Shown here: positions 32,070 to 40,854 of the stretch, piece after piece
Layout: every line of letters begins with the position of its first letter
Position numbering within the stretch: the first letter of the stretch is position 1
Assembly (NCBI RefSeq): GCF_014647515.1
Contig: NZ_BMPI01000028.1
Coordinates: 1 to 64,000, forward strand
Length of the DNA stretch: 64,000 nt
Origin: Dactylosporangium sucinum
GTDB taxonomy: Bacteria; Actinomycetota; Actinomycetes; Mycobacteriales; Micromonosporaceae
Direction of reading: 5' to 3'
The notes under the pieces: generated by a model
The model's database searches: none
What the model was told of the DNA's origin: nothing
What the model saw: the letters and a program-made list of their open reading frames with translations, nothing else
Made by a program: the position numbers and the translations under genes

Positions 32070-34939
32070 GAGGAGGGCACCGACAGGCCCGCCAGCTTCT
32101 CCCGCAGGCCGTCGGCGTCGCTGTGGCCGAGATCGTCCAGGATCGCCAGGGCCTCGTGCCAGGCGGCGGCCGCGGCGTCGTGGCGGGCCGCGGTCCGGTA
32201 TGACTCGCCGAGGTGTACGAGCACGTTGGCCTCGTTGTACCGGTCGCCCAACTCGCTGAGTACTTCCAGTGCGTTCCGGTAGCATCTTGTGGCCTGGGCG
32301 TGGTCGTCGAGCTTCTCGTTCGCGACGCCGAGGCTGTCCCAGGTCGCGGCCAGCCCGTTGCGGTCATCGACCTCCTCGTGCAGGGCAAGTGCCTCCGTGC
32401 AGACCTGTATCGCCCGGACATGGTCGCCGAGTTGGATGTAGTACCAGCCCAGCGAGTTGGTCGCCACGGCAAGGCCGGCGCGGTTCCCGTCGGCCGAGTA
32501 CAGCGCTTGAGCCCGCCTGGCGTGCTCGACCGCATCGGCGAAGTGGCTCTGCAAGCAGGACAGCCGGCCGAGATTGAGGTGCGTGCGTGCCTGGTTGGAG
32601 TGCCGGCCGAGTTTCTGGTACAGCTCCAGCGATCGTTGGAACTGCAGGTGGGCGTTGTCGTACTGGCCGAGCCGACCGTGCGCGGCTCCGAGGTTGAGCA
32701 GGGCGTATGCCTGCGCCGGCAGGTCGGCGAGCCGTCCGGCGCCGGCCACCGCAGCGGTGTGGACGGTGACCTGGTCGTCCCAGTGACCGCGATAGTCGAG
32801 GAACGTGTGGACGGACCAGGGCAACTGCCAGGCGTGGACATGGAAGTCGTCGCGGAGCGCCAGCTGGATCGCGGCCATCAGGGGTCCGTGTTCGTCGGTG
32901 AACCACGCGAGTGCGTGGTCGTGGTCGGCGATCGGCTCTGGACTGACGCCGGCCTGCGGCGCGCTGATCTCGATGGGGTCGCGCACCGAGTGCAGCACCG
33001 ACGCGCCGGCGTGCGCCGTGTGGAGGTAGTGGTCGAGCAGCCGATGGGTCGCCGCCCGTCGCTCGGTGTCCCACTCCTCGGTGTGGACGAGCTCGACGGC
33101 GTACACCCGGAGCAGGTCGTGGCAGGTGAATCGGCCCGGGGTGTGCTCGACGAGCAGGTGGGCGCGAGTCAGCTCACGCAGCATCGCCCGGGCCCGTCGG
33201 ATCGGGACCCCGGCCAGGCTGGCCGCGGCCAGGGTCCCGGTGTCGGGGCCGGGATGCAGCGCCAGCAGGCGGAACATCATCGCCGCGTCCGCGCTGAGCA
33301 GCCGGTACGACCAGGAGAAGACCGAGCGCACGTCCGCGGTGGCGTCGCCGGCCTCGAACCCGTCCAGGCCGCCGCGGGCCTCCCTCAGCTCCTTGGCCAG
33401 CACGGCGAGCGGGAATGCCGGGTGGGTGGCCGCGCGAGCCGCGACGACACTGAGCGCGAGGGGTAGCCGGGCGCAGTCACGCACGATCTCCTCGGCCGCC
33501 TCGGCTTCAACGTCGACGCGGTAGCTGCCGAGTCGTTCGACCAGCAGCTGGCGTCCCTCCTCGGCCGACATCGGGTCCAGTCGCATCGGGCGGGCACCCT
33601 CGGTGGCCACCAGGCCGGCCAACCCGTCTCGGCTGGTCACCACCACCATGCATCGCATCGAGCCGGGCAGCAGCGGGCGGACCTGGTCGACATCGCGGGC
33701 GTTGTCGAGGATGATCAGCATGCGGCGGTCGGCCAGCAGGCTGCGGTACATCCCTATCTGCGCCTCGAGCGAGGCCGGAATCCGATGGGCCGGCACGTGG
33801 AGCGCTTCGAGAAAACCGCGCAGTGCCTGGGCCGTGCTCACCGGCGTGTCGCCCGGGCCGAAGCCGCGCAGATTGACGTACAGCTGGCCATCGGGAAACG
33901 CGGTGGCGACCCGGTGCGCCCAGTGCAACACCAGCGTCGTCTTCCCCACGCCCGGCATTCCCGTGACCACGGCGATCGTCGTGCACGTGGCCGGACGATC
34001 CCGTGCCGAGCTCCGCAGTCGATCCAGACGGGTCAGCTGCTCCACCCGGCCGGCGAATCCGCGCACGTCCGGCGGGAGCTGTGCCGGCACCTCGCCGGCC
34101 GGTGACGTTCCCGGCTCGGGCTGGTCAGCGTCGTCGCCGTCCTGACTCCGGGCCGGTGCCCCGCGCAGGATCGCCTGATGCAGTGTGCGCAGTTCGGGCC
34201 CGGGGTCGACGCCGAGTTCCGCGGACAGGTGCCGCTGGGTGATTGCGTAGCAGCTCAGTGCGTCCGCGCCGCGGCCCGCGGCATGCAGGGCCCTCATCAG
34301 CAGGGCCGACAAAGGCTCGACCGTCGGATGTTCGGCCACCAGCGGGTACAGGGCGTCGATCACCAGCTCCTGGCGCCCTAGCGACAGTTCCATCCGGGCC
34401 CACGCCAGCACGATGTCGAGGCGTTGGCGTCGCAGCCCCTCGCGTTTCCTGGCCATCCACTCGCCAGGCAGGCCGGCCAGCGGATCGCCACGCCACAGCG
34501 CGAGCGCCTCCCGCAGTGTCCTCACGCGGTCCGCGTCGCTGCGCTCCGGCCGGCGCGCCTGATCCGCCAGCGATCGAAAACGATGCAGATCGATGAGTTC
34601 CGGATCGACCCGCACGAGGTAGCCGCCGGATCGGCGCTCGAGCGCCATGGGATCGCCGGTGGTGTCGGCCAGCGTGGCCAGGATGTGCCGGATCCGGCTC
34701 ACGTGCGCGTAGAGCACATCGCGCGCCTTCCCCGGGGGCTGCTGATCCCAGACCCGATCGATCAGCGTCTCCACGGTGAGCGCCGACCCGGCGTCGAGCA
34801 GCAGTGCGGCCAGCACGGCGCGGCGCTTCGGCGCGCCGATGTCCACGAGCCGGTCGCCCACCCAGACCTCGGGCGGCCCCAGCAGCCGAAAGTGTGCGCG
34901 CGGGCGCAGCACGTCATCGGCTGACGTGAATGCGTACAC
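32066..34939 (-). CDS. AfsR/SARP-type regulator: BTAD + NB-ARC + TPR
   Basis: 957 residues from GTG 34939. Residues 15-110 form an OmpR-like winged helix (FRLLGPPEVWVGDRLVDIGA, KRRAVLAALLLDAG, VSRIRHILATLA); 115-260 a bacterial transcriptional activator domain (YPLVAEHPTVEPLSALLMRA). The NB-ARC NTPase begins near 300 with Walker A GMPGVGKTTLVLHWA and Walker B MLIILDNARDVDQV. A TPR array ends the protein (for example AQAYALLNLGAAHGRLGQYD). AfsR-type proteins integrate signals to activate secondary metabolism or development genes. The divergent small secreted protein and CHAP protein, and the coupled lipoprotein, are plausible local targets. Confidence 0.92.
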   Translation of the reverse strand: MYAFTSADDVLRPRAHFRLLGPPEVWVGDRLVDIGAPKRRAVLAALLLDAGSALTVETLIDRVWDQQPPGKARDVLYAHVSRIRHILATLADTTGDPMALERRSGGYLVRVDPELIDLHRFRSLADQARRPERSDADRVRTLREALALWRGDPLAGLPGEWMARKREGLRRQRLDIVLAWARMELSLGRQELVIDALYPLVAEHPTVEPLSALLMRALHAAGRGADALSCYAITQRHLSAELGVDPGPELRTLHQAILRGAPARSQDGDDADQPEPGTSPAGEVPAQLPPDVRGFAGRVEQLTRLDRLRSSARDRPATCTTIAVVTGMPGVGKTTLVLHWAHRVATAFPDGQLYVNLRGFGPGDTPVSTAQALRGFLEALHVPAHRIPASLEAQIGMYRSLLADRRMLIILDNARDVDQVRPLLPGSMRCMVVVTSRDGLAGLVATEGARPMRLDPMSAEEGRQLLVERLGSYRVDVEAEAAEEIVRDCARLPLALSVVAARAATHPAFPLAVLAKELREARGGLDGFEAGDATADVRSVFSWSYRLLSADAAMMFRLLALHPGPDTGTLAAASLAGVPIRRARAMLRELTRAHLLVEHTPGRFTCHDLLRVYAVELVHTEEWDTERRAATHRLLDHYLHTAHAGASVLHSVRDPIEISAPQAGVSPEPIADHDHALAWFTDEHGPLMAAIQLALRDDFHVHAWQLPWSVHTFLDYRGHWDDQVTVHTAAVAGAGRLADLPAQAYALLNLGAAHGRLGQYDNAHLQFQRSLELYQKLGRHSNQARTHLNLGRLSCLQSHFADAVEHARRAQALYSADGNRAGLAVATNSLGWYYIQLGDHVRAIQVCTEALALHEEVDDRNGLAATWDSLGVANEKLDDHAQATRCYRNALEVLSELGDRYNEANVLVHLGESYRTAARHDAAAAAWHEALAILDDLGHSDADGLREKLAGLSVPSS

Positions 34940-35079
34940 AAACGATGATCGTGGACCATCCGGCTAGGATTCCGCAAGCTTTTCGCCAGATGCCCACCCG
35001 ACCCTGAAGGCGCCCGAGGAACGCACTGCGACCGACGCAGGGGCAGAAGCCTCGTGAGCACAACAGTGGGAGGTGCTGA
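34940..35079. promoter_or_regulatory. Divergent promoter region of the AfsR-like regulator and the secreted-peptide operon
   Basis: 140 bases between divergent starts. A small perfect palindrome ACGAT-G-ATCGT sits at 34942-34952. GGGAGG (35068-35073) precedes the GTG of the plus-strand gene. No convincing -35/-10 pair was found. Confidence 0.4.
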
Positions 35080-35337
35080 GTGAAGCGACGCAATCTGCTG
35101 ACCGCCGTGGCGGCGGGCAGCATAGGCGCCATGCTCCTGGTGAGCGAGGCCCAGGCCGACCCCGGATTCGAGCAGCCGGCATTGGCCGGCGCGGCCGGGC
35201 TCACCGAGACGACGGTCGAGCCCGCGGGCGGCGCCGGCCTGTTCGACGTCGACCCCGACCAGGGGAACATCTCACAGAGCCCGACCGTCGTCGTAACCGG
35301 TGACGTGACGGTCCTGCCCGAAGACTGGGGGTTCTGA
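35080..35337 (+). CDS. Small secreted protein of unknown function
   Basis: 85 residues from GTG 35080 with GGGAGG upstream. A clear Sec signal peptide (MKRRNLL, then an Ala/Val/Gly core, cleavage after AQA near residue 26) leaves a 59-residue acidic mature part with no Cys (DPGFEQPALAGAAGL, FDVDPDQGNISQSP, VTVLPEDWGF). Stop and next start are one base apart, so it is coupled to the CHAP protein gene. It could be an immunity or companion protein, a structural peptide, or a precursor; nothing in the sequence settles this. Confidence 0.65.
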   Translation: MKRRNLLTAVAAGSIGAMLLVSEAQADPGFEQPALAGAAGLTETTVEPAGGAGLFDVDPDQGNISQSPTVVVTGDVTVLPEDWGF

Positions 35338-35338
35338 C

Positions 35339-36331
35339 ATGGGTACCGTCGCTGGCATGCTGACGGAGGCGCGCAAGCTGCTGGGTCTTGCCGAGAGCCC
35401 GCCGGGATCGAACCACAACTATGTCACCGCCTGGTATGGCTTTGACGGACCCTGGTGCGACATGAGCGTCAGCTACATCGCCGCGCAGTCGGGCAACCTC
35501 TCCGCCGTGATGGGCAAGTTCGCCTATACCGTCGCGCACGCACAGGCGTTCGCCAACGCGGGGCGGTGGCACTACGGGCTCGGCGGGATCCGCCCCGGCG
35601 ACATCGTGTTCTTCGACTGGGGCGGCTCGGGCTCCATTGCCAACATCGATCACGTCGGGATCGTCGAGGCGGTGCGCAGCAACGGCACCATCGTCACCCT
35701 GGAGGGGAACACGTCCGACATGTTCCTGCGCAGGGTGCGCAGCAACTGCATCGTCGGTTACGGACGGCCGGCGTACGGTGACGCGAGCCCCATGCCCGCC
35801 ACCGACGGCATGCTGCGCCTGGGCTCGACCGGCAACGCGGTCAAGAAACTGCAGGGCAACCTGAACACCGTCATGAAGTCGGGCCTCACGGTGGACGGGC
35901 AGTTCGGTCCCCTCACCGACGCGGCGGTCCGGGCGTTCCAGTCGAAGTACCGGCTGGAGGTCGACGGCATCTACGGCCCGAAGTCGGCGGCCATGATGAA
36001 GGCGGCCCTCGCCGGCAAGGCCACGCCGGTGAAGCCGACGCCGAAGCCGCCGACCGGCGCGCTCGTCGTCGACGGGATCTTCGGCCCCTCCACCTGCGCG
36101 GCGCTCCAGCGGGCCCTCAACAAGCACGGCGCGTCGCTGGTCGTCGACGGCTCGATGGGGCCGCTGACCAACCGCGCCCTCCAGAAGTACCTCGGCGTGG
36201 CCCAGGACGGCATCGTCGGGTCGATCACGGTCAAGGCGCTGCAGAAGAAGGTGGGCGCCACCCAGGACGGCATCTGGGGGCCGGACACCACCCGCAAGCT
36301 GCAGACCAAGCTCAACGCGAACACGTTCTGA
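35339..36331 (+). CDS. CHAP-domain protein with three peptidoglycan-binding repeats
   Basis: 330 residues. A CHAP-like amidase/endopeptidase domain occupies residues 5-150: WCDMSVSYIAAQSG with the likely nucleophilic Cys, IRPGDIVFFDWGGSG and IDHVGIVEAVRSNGTIVTLE with the likely His. Three PG_binding_1 repeats follow (LRLGSTGNAVKKLQGNLNTV, VDGQFGPLTDAAVRAFQ, VDGIYGPKSAAMM, VDGIFGPSTCAALQRAL, VDGSMGPLTNRALQKYL, QDGIWGPDTTRKLQ). It should cleave peptidoglycan. It has no signal peptide of its own, like phage endolysins, yet no phage genes surround it; export might rely on another route, or the gene might be domesticated. Confidence 0.85.
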   Translation: MGTVAGMLTEARKLLGLAESPPGSNHNYVTAWYGFDGPWCDMSVSYIAAQSGNLSAVMGKFAYTVAHAQAFANAGRWHYGLGGIRPGDIVFFDWGGSGSIANIDHVGIVEAVRSNGTIVTLEGNTSDMFLRRVRSNCIVGYGRPAYGDASPMPATDGMLRLGSTGNAVKKLQGNLNTVMKSGLTVDGQFGPLTDAAVRAFQSKYRLEVDGIYGPKSAAMMKAALAGKATPVKPTPKPPTGALVVDGIFGPSTCAALQRALNKHGASLVVDGSMGPLTNRALQKYLGVAQDGIVGSITVKALQKKVGATQDGIWGPDTTRKLQTKLNANTF

Positions 36332-36403
36332 CCCGGGCGGGCGTCCACCGCCAGGCCATCGACGTCCTGGCGTCGTCCCGATCCCCTCAACCGGGTAGCG
36401 CTC

Positions 36404-36431
36404 GGCGCGGCGGCCCCTGGGCCGCCGCGCC
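36404..36431. terminator. Strong GC hairpin between convergent genes
   Basis: GGCGCGGCGGCCC (36404-36416) is followed after two bases by its exact complement (36419-36431). It lies between the stop of the CHAP gene (36331) and the stop of the TetR gene (36477), so it can terminate both directions. No T run, as is common in high-GC actinomycetes. Confidence 0.7.
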
Positions 36432-36476
36432 ACGGGCGGCGCCGCCGCCGGTCGATTGGTGAACCGGCGCAGTGGG

Positions 36477-37202
36477 TCATGGGTGGGGATGGCTGGTGAT
36501 GCCGTCCAAGATGGTGGCCAGGTTGTGGTTGAAGGTCTCCTCGGCGTTCAGGTGGGCGCCGTCGATGACGAGCCGGGCGACGGTGGGATAGCGGCCCGTC
36601 TCGAGCATGCGTGTGAGGTAGGGGCCGAGGCTGGCCTGCCAGGCGGTCAACTCGGTGCCGGTGGAACGGGCGGTGCGCCGCTCGGTGACCTCTCGGCGGA
36701 GCGCTCCGATGATGAAGGCGTTGAGGGCGCCCAAGGCCCGCTGAAGGTCGTCGATGCCGCGCACGCCAGGGGCCTGACTGAGCGCCGCCGCGGTCGATTC
36801 GCCCACGGCGAGCGCATGCGGTCCCAGGTGTGGCCGTCCGCCGAGCAGGTCGGAGAACCACTCGTGCGCAAGAGCGGCGTCACGGGTCCGGCGAACGACG
36901 GCCAGGACCGTGGCGCGCCACTCGGAGTGCTGGCCGGCCTCGGCGATCTGGGCATAGACGGCGTCGACCATCAGATCGAGTAGTTCGGATCTGTTGATCA
37001 CGTAGTCGTAGAGCCGCATCGGACCGACACCGAGCTCTTTGGCGATCTTGCGAACCGACAGTCCGTCGAGGCCGTGCTCGTCGGCGAGCCGGATCGCCGT
37101 GGCGGCGATCTTCGCGCGGCTCAACGGCACCGGCGCCGCCCGCGGCTGAGGCTCGGGCCGTTCCCAAACGGGCACCGATTCGCTACCGTGCGGTGTATCC
37201 AT
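36477..37202 (-). CDS. TetR family repressor
   Basis: 241 residues from ATG 37202. N-terminal helix-turn-helix at about 25-75 (SRAKIAATAIRLADEHGLDG, LSVRKIAKELGVGPMRLYDY), followed by a TetR_C type helical ligand domain (LVIDGAHLNAEETFNHNLATIL near the end). TACACT at 37215-37210 reads as a -10 box seven bases before the ATG, so the mRNA may be leaderless. A palindrome overlaps its start codon. Divergent from a FAD monooxygenase, the usual layout for a repressor that controls a detoxifying enzyme. Confidence 0.88.
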   Translation of the reverse strand: MDTPHGSESVPVWERPEPQPRAAPVPLSRAKIAATAIRLADEHGLDGLSVRKIAKELGVGPMRLYDYVINRSELLDLMVDAVYAQIAEAGQHSEWRATVLAVVRRTRDAALAHEWFSDLLGGRPHLGPHALAVGESTAAALSQAPGVRGIDDLQRALGALNAFIIGALRREVTERRTARSTGTELTAWQASLGPYLTRMLETGRYPTVARLVIDGAHLNAEETFNHNLATILDGITSHPHP

Positions 37203-37210
37203 GCGATACA
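37194..37210. promoter_or_regulatory. Palindromic operator TGTATC-N5-GATACA over the TetR start codon
   Basis: TGTATC (37194-37199) and GATACA (37205-37210) are perfect complements with a five-base spacer containing the TetR start codon. The position blocks the proposed leaderless promoter of tetR and lies 23 bases before the monooxygenase start, so one bound dimer could repress both. Confidence 0.6.
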
Positions 37211-37232
37211 GTGTACGGTAACGGAGATGAAG

Positions 37233-38357
37233 ATGCGAATCGCGATCGCCGGTGGCGGCCTCGGCGGCCTGACGCTGGCACGAGTCCTGCACCGGCACGG
37301 CATCGAGGCGGTGGTGTACGAACGCGAGGCGAGCCGATCCGCGCGATCGCAGGGCGGCTCACTCGACCTGCACCCGGAGTCCGGGCAACAGGCCCTGGCC
37401 GAGGCGGGTCTCGCCGGCCGGTTCCGGTCCGAGGCGCGGCCCGAGGGCGAAGAACATCGCATCCTCGACCCGGCCGGACACACCCTCGTGCACCACCAGC
37501 CACAACCGGGCTCGTTCTCCGGACGTCCCGAGATCGACCGGAGCGCACTGCGCGATCTCCTGCTCGACTCGCTCCCCGGCGACGCGGTCGCGTGGCAGCA
37601 CCGGCTCGTCGCGGCGACGCCACGACCTCACGGGGGCTTCGAGCTGACGTTCCACGGTGGCCACGGCACCGACTGCGACATCCTCATCGGCGCGGACGGC
37701 GCCCGCTCGGTCGTCCGGTCGCTGCTGACCGACGCGAGACTGTCCTACGTGGCCACCCTGGTGGAGCTGAACATCAGCGACGCCGACCGGCGCCACCCGG
37801 ATCTCGCCGAGCTGGTCGGCCCCGGAAACCTGTGGTGCATCGGCGTGAACCAGATCCTTGCAGCGCAACGCCTCGGCGACGGCAGCATACGAGTCGGGAT
37901 CTCATTGCGCGCGGAGAATCACGACATCGACACGTACCGCAGTAAGCGTGCCCTGCTCGACATGTTCGACGGCTGGGACGCAGGCCTCACCGCACTCATC
38001 GAAGCCGGCGACGGCGCGCCGACGCCCCGCCGGATCGAAGCGATGCCCATCGGCACCCGCTGGGCCAGCCAGCCGGGAATCACCCTCATCGGCGACGCCG
38101 CGCACCTCATGGCGCCGGTCGGCGAGGGCGCCAATCAGGCCATGCTCGACGCCGCCGAACTCGCCGGCGAGCTCGCCGCCAACCCCGCCGACCCGGACTC
38201 GGCGATCCGGACGTACGAAGAGGCAATGTTCGCCAGGACTCACCCGATCGCCGAGATGTCCGCACGAGTCCAGGCGATGATGCTGTCCCCGACCGCAGCG
38301 GACGACATCACCCGCTTCTTCACGGCACGGCCCACCGAGCCGGCACCCGCAGATTGA
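37233..38357 (+). CDS. FAD-dependent monooxygenase (TetX/PHBH-like group A)
   Basis: 374 residues. ATG 37233 is chosen because GGAG (37223-37226) is six bases upstream; the ATG at 37227 touches the GGAG. FAD-binding GGGLGGLTLARVL at 7-19, EREASRS end of strand 2, IDRSALRDLLLDSL, GADGARSVVRSLL near 155, and the second flavin motif GDAAHLMAPVGEGANQAMLD near 285. The overall pattern resembles TetX-type tetracycline hydroxylases and their drug-modifying relatives, but that family is broad and resistance cannot be claimed. Substrate unknown; probably inducible through the divergent TetR. Confidence 0.88.
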   Translation: MRIAIAGGGLGGLTLARVLHRHGIEAVVYEREASRSARSQGGSLDLHPESGQQALAEAGLAGRFRSEARPEGEEHRILDPAGHTLVHHQPQPGSFSGRPEIDRSALRDLLLDSLPGDAVAWQHRLVAATPRPHGGFELTFHGGHGTDCDILIGADGARSVVRSLLTDARLSYVATLVELNISDADRRHPDLAELVGPGNLWCIGVNQILAAQRLGDGSIRVGISLRAENHDIDTYRSKRALLDMFDGWDAGLTALIEAGDGAPTPRRIEAMPIGTRWASQPGITLIGDAAHLMAPVGEGANQAMLDAAELAGELAANPADPDSAIRTYEEAMFARTHPIAEMSARVQAMMLSPTAADDITRFFTARPTEPAPAD

Positions 38358-38397
38358 GCACGCCGTGGTGCGGGCCGGACCACGTACGGTCGTGCGT

Positions 38398-38583
38398 ATG
38401 AGTGACCACGAGGTCCTGCAGGATGCTCCGCGTCGCAAGGTGGTGCGCATCGCCGACACCGTGCGTCGCCCCTTGCACCGTGGTCCGCGACCATTCACGA
38501 GCTGTTGCAGCATCTCCAGGACGTCGGTTTCCCGTACGCGCCGCGGCTCCTCGGCATCGACGCGGACAGTGACCGGCGATCCG
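38398..38583 (+). pseudogene. Truncated, frameshifted phosphotransferase (APH-like) relic
   Basis: ATG 38398 opens MSDHEVLQDAPRRKVVRIAD, TVRRPLHR; from about 38481 the match continues one frame over as WSATIHELLQHLQDVGFPYA, PRLLGIDADSDRR. Joined, this is the conserved N-terminus of aminoglycoside phosphotransferase-fold proteins (VVRxxDTVRRPLHPWSxTIHxLLxHLxxVGFxxxPRxLGID). A single base missing around 38478-38480 explains the shift. The rest of the roughly 250-residue protein is absent: the sequence runs straight into the 3' end of the convergent histidine kinase gene. Confidence 0.65.
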
Positions 38584-40437
38584 TCATGCGCGCCCGACCG
38601 GCTCGTCGTCGATTTCGGTCGGCAGCGTGACGAGCAGCGACGTTCCGTGGCCGGCCGGACTTGTCAGCCGTAGTTGTCCGCCGAGGGCCTCGACTCGGTC
38701 GTTGAGGCCGACGAGCCCCGAGCCGCGGGTCGGGTCGGCGCCCCCGACACCGTTGTCGCGGATCGACAGCACGAGCTTCTCTTGCGCCGTCCCGTCGTCG
38801 ACGGCACTGTCGACGTTGATGTCGATCGCGGATGCGTGTGCGTGTTTGGCGGCGTTCGTGAGCGCTTCCGACACGACGTAGTAGGCGGCGACCTCGACGC
38901 TACTGGGTAGCGGGCGCTTGGGGCCGGTATGCAGCGTGACCGCGATGGGACTGCGGCGGGCGAGCGCCTTGAGCGCGGACGTGAGGCCGCCCTGGGAGAG
39001 CACGGCCGGGTGGAGACCCCGGGAGATCTCCTGCACGTCCTTGAAGGCAGTCGCCAGACTCTCGCTCGTGCGTCCCAGCTGTGCCTTGAGCTCACCGGAC
39101 TCGTTCGGCACCAGTTCCTCCGCGGCACGCAGTTCGAGGCCGACCGAGACGAGGCGTTGCTGGACGCCGTCGTGCAGATCGCGTTCGAACCTGCGGCGTG
39201 CCGCGTCGGCAGCCAGGACGATCCGGGCCCGCGACGCCTTGAGCTCGGTCCGGCTCTCGGTGTTCGCGACAGCGGTGGCGACGAGCTCGGCGAACTCGGC
39301 GAGCCGCGCCTCGGTGCCGGGTGGTGGCGCGCGCCGGGACCACAGCACCACCAGTGCGCCCCAGGCCTGGCCCTCGACCACGATCGGCGCGCAGACCGAC
39401 GAGCTGAAGCCTTCGCGGCGGGCCAGATCTGCGAGCGTGCCGTCGCGGTCGTCGTAGCTGTCCGCCCGTGCCGGGCGGGAGGTACGCAGCACCTGCTCGA
39501 CGACGCCACCGTCGACGGGCAGCCGTTGCCCGAGCAGCGGCTGGAGGCCGGGTGTGCCGTGTTCCGCGATGACGGTGACCGTGCCCGGAGCCTCGGACCG
39601 CAACAGCCTTGTGGCGTCCGCTTCCAGCAGCGCGGCTGTCTCCGCGGCGACCGTGGCCACGACGTCGCCCGGCGGCGCGCCGTGAGCGACGAGCACCGCC
39701 AACCGCCGCAGGCTCGCCTGCTCCGTTGCGAGCTCACGCAGGGAGCTGCTCATGTCCTCGCGCTCGCTCGCGGCCGCGAGCAGGGTCGCCAGCGGAGGCG
39801 TCACCCGGTCGCGGAGGCGTCGCAGGGTCAGCTCCGGCAGGCCCGCGGGGACGAGCAGGGTGCCGGTCCGCGAGCCGTATCGCAGCGGGAACGCGATCTG
39901 CCGTTCGTCGCCTGGAACGCTGTCGAGCTCGATCGTCGCGAACGGCAGGTGCAGCGCTCGCGCCAAGCGGTGGGAAACCTCGGGAAGTACCGAGCGCGGA
40001 TCGCCCGCGGACAGCATGAGCCGGCTCAGGTCGGCGAGGAGGTCGGCCTCCCGGCGGCGTTCGACCGACTCGACGGCCCGGGCGCGGGCCAACTGGGCCA
40101 TCGCGCTGGCCAGCACCGCCACCGCGAGGAACACCGCGAGTTCCACCCATTCCCGTGAGTGCGTGATGTCGAGGCGCCGGACGGGCGGGACGTAGAAGAT
40201 GTTGTACGTGGCGACGCTGGCCACCGCGACCGCCACGGCCAGCCACATGCCCCACACCACGGAGATGGCCAGTACGCCGAGAAGGAACATCATCGCCAGG
40301 GCGCCGCGCGACGCGACGAATCCGAGCGAATAGACCAGCAGCGTCTCGACCGCCACGAGCAGCGCGCCCACGATGATCCCCAGCGCGAGCGGCGGCGGCT
40401 TCGGCCGCACGAGCCAGGCGACCAGGTGTGCCGGCAT
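38584..40437 (-). CDS. NarL-type sensor histidine kinase with DUF4118 and GAF domains
   Basis: 617 residues from ATG 40437 (GGAGGA six bases before it). Four membrane helices at 17-110 form a KdpD-like DUF4118 unit (LLVYSLGFVASRGALAMMFL, SVATYNIFYVPPVRRLDITH). GAF-like domain around 230-390 (PLLGQRLPVDGGVVEQVL, SSVCAPIVVEGQAWGALVVL). Dimerisation/phosphoacceptor helix RRRFERDLHDGVQQRLVSVG with the active His, then HATPase_c motifs SEALTNAAKHAHAS and DNGVGG, GSGLVGLNDRVEALGG. No response regulator is adjacent, so the partner is elsewhere. Confidence 0.9.
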   Translation of the reverse strand: MPAHLVAWLVRPKPPPLALGIIVGALLVAVETLLVYSLGFVASRGALAMMFLLGVLAISVVWGMWLAVAVAVASVATYNIFYVPPVRRLDITHSREWVELAVFLAVAVLASAMAQLARARAVESVERRREADLLADLSRLMLSAGDPRSVLPEVSHRLARALHLPFATIELDSVPGDERQIAFPLRYGSRTGTLLVPAGLPELTLRRLRDRVTPPLATLLAAASEREDMSSSLRELATEQASLRRLAVLVAHGAPPGDVVATVAAETAALLEADATRLLRSEAPGTVTVIAEHGTPGLQPLLGQRLPVDGGVVEQVLRTSRPARADSYDDRDGTLADLARREGFSSSVCAPIVVEGQAWGALVVLWSRRAPPPGTEARLAEFAELVATAVANTESRTELKASRARIVLAADAARRRFERDLHDGVQQRLVSVGLELRAAEELVPNESGELKAQLGRTSESLATAFKDVQEISRGLHPAVLSQGGLTSALKALARRSPIAVTLHTGPKRPLPSSVEVAAYYVVSEALTNAAKHAHASAIDINVDSAVDDGTAQEKLVLSIRDNGVGGADPTRGSGLVGLNDRVEALGGQLRLTSPAGHGTSLLVTLPTEIDDEPVGRA

Positions 40438-40854
40438 CACTCATCCTCCTCCGCATCACGACATGCCGCAGGTGTCGGCGTGCCGGCGAGCGGTTCGCGG
40501 CACGGTCCGAGCGGCGTAGGGCCGTTGCCGCACCGCCAACCACGCTCAGGCTTCGCCGCACGACGAGCCCTTGCGCCTGTCGATCATTGATCATGACCGG
40601 ATGAGACACCGGGTGAACCCGATCAGCGCAGGCACAGCGGAGCCAACTCATACGCACCACAATCCGCCAGGCGACATCCGAGCAGACCGGGTTGGCCTAC
40701 CCGGTCTCCGGTCGCCTTAGGCGAGCGCTGCCAGGGACCGGGGCGGTGAATTCCTGGCGGATCAGGTCCGGTCGGTGCCGGCGCTCGCCGACGCCGCATC
40801 GATGAGCGCGAGATGGCTGAACGCTTGTCGGCCGGTCGAACACCACCCGGCTCA
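40438..40854. other. 417-base space without an assigned gene
   Basis: No frame has a recognisable domain. On the minus strand, 40885-40740 reads GGSTTYGRVMSRVVFDRP and, one frame over, AFSHLALIDAASASAGTDRT before a stop, which could be a decayed C-terminus, but I cannot name a family. It contains the histidine-kinase promoter side and the region after the nitrilase-fold gene. Confidence 0.4.

Noticed and set aside
35339..36331. Prophage endolysin as sign of an integrated phage
   Set aside because: No holin, structural, integrase or terminase genes lie nearby; the neighbours are a regulator, a lipoprotein and a TetR gene.
37233..38357. Calling the FAD monooxygenase a tetracycline-resistance gene
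   Set aside because: The flavin motifs are shared by a very broad group A monooxygenase family; nothing visible fixes a drug substrate.
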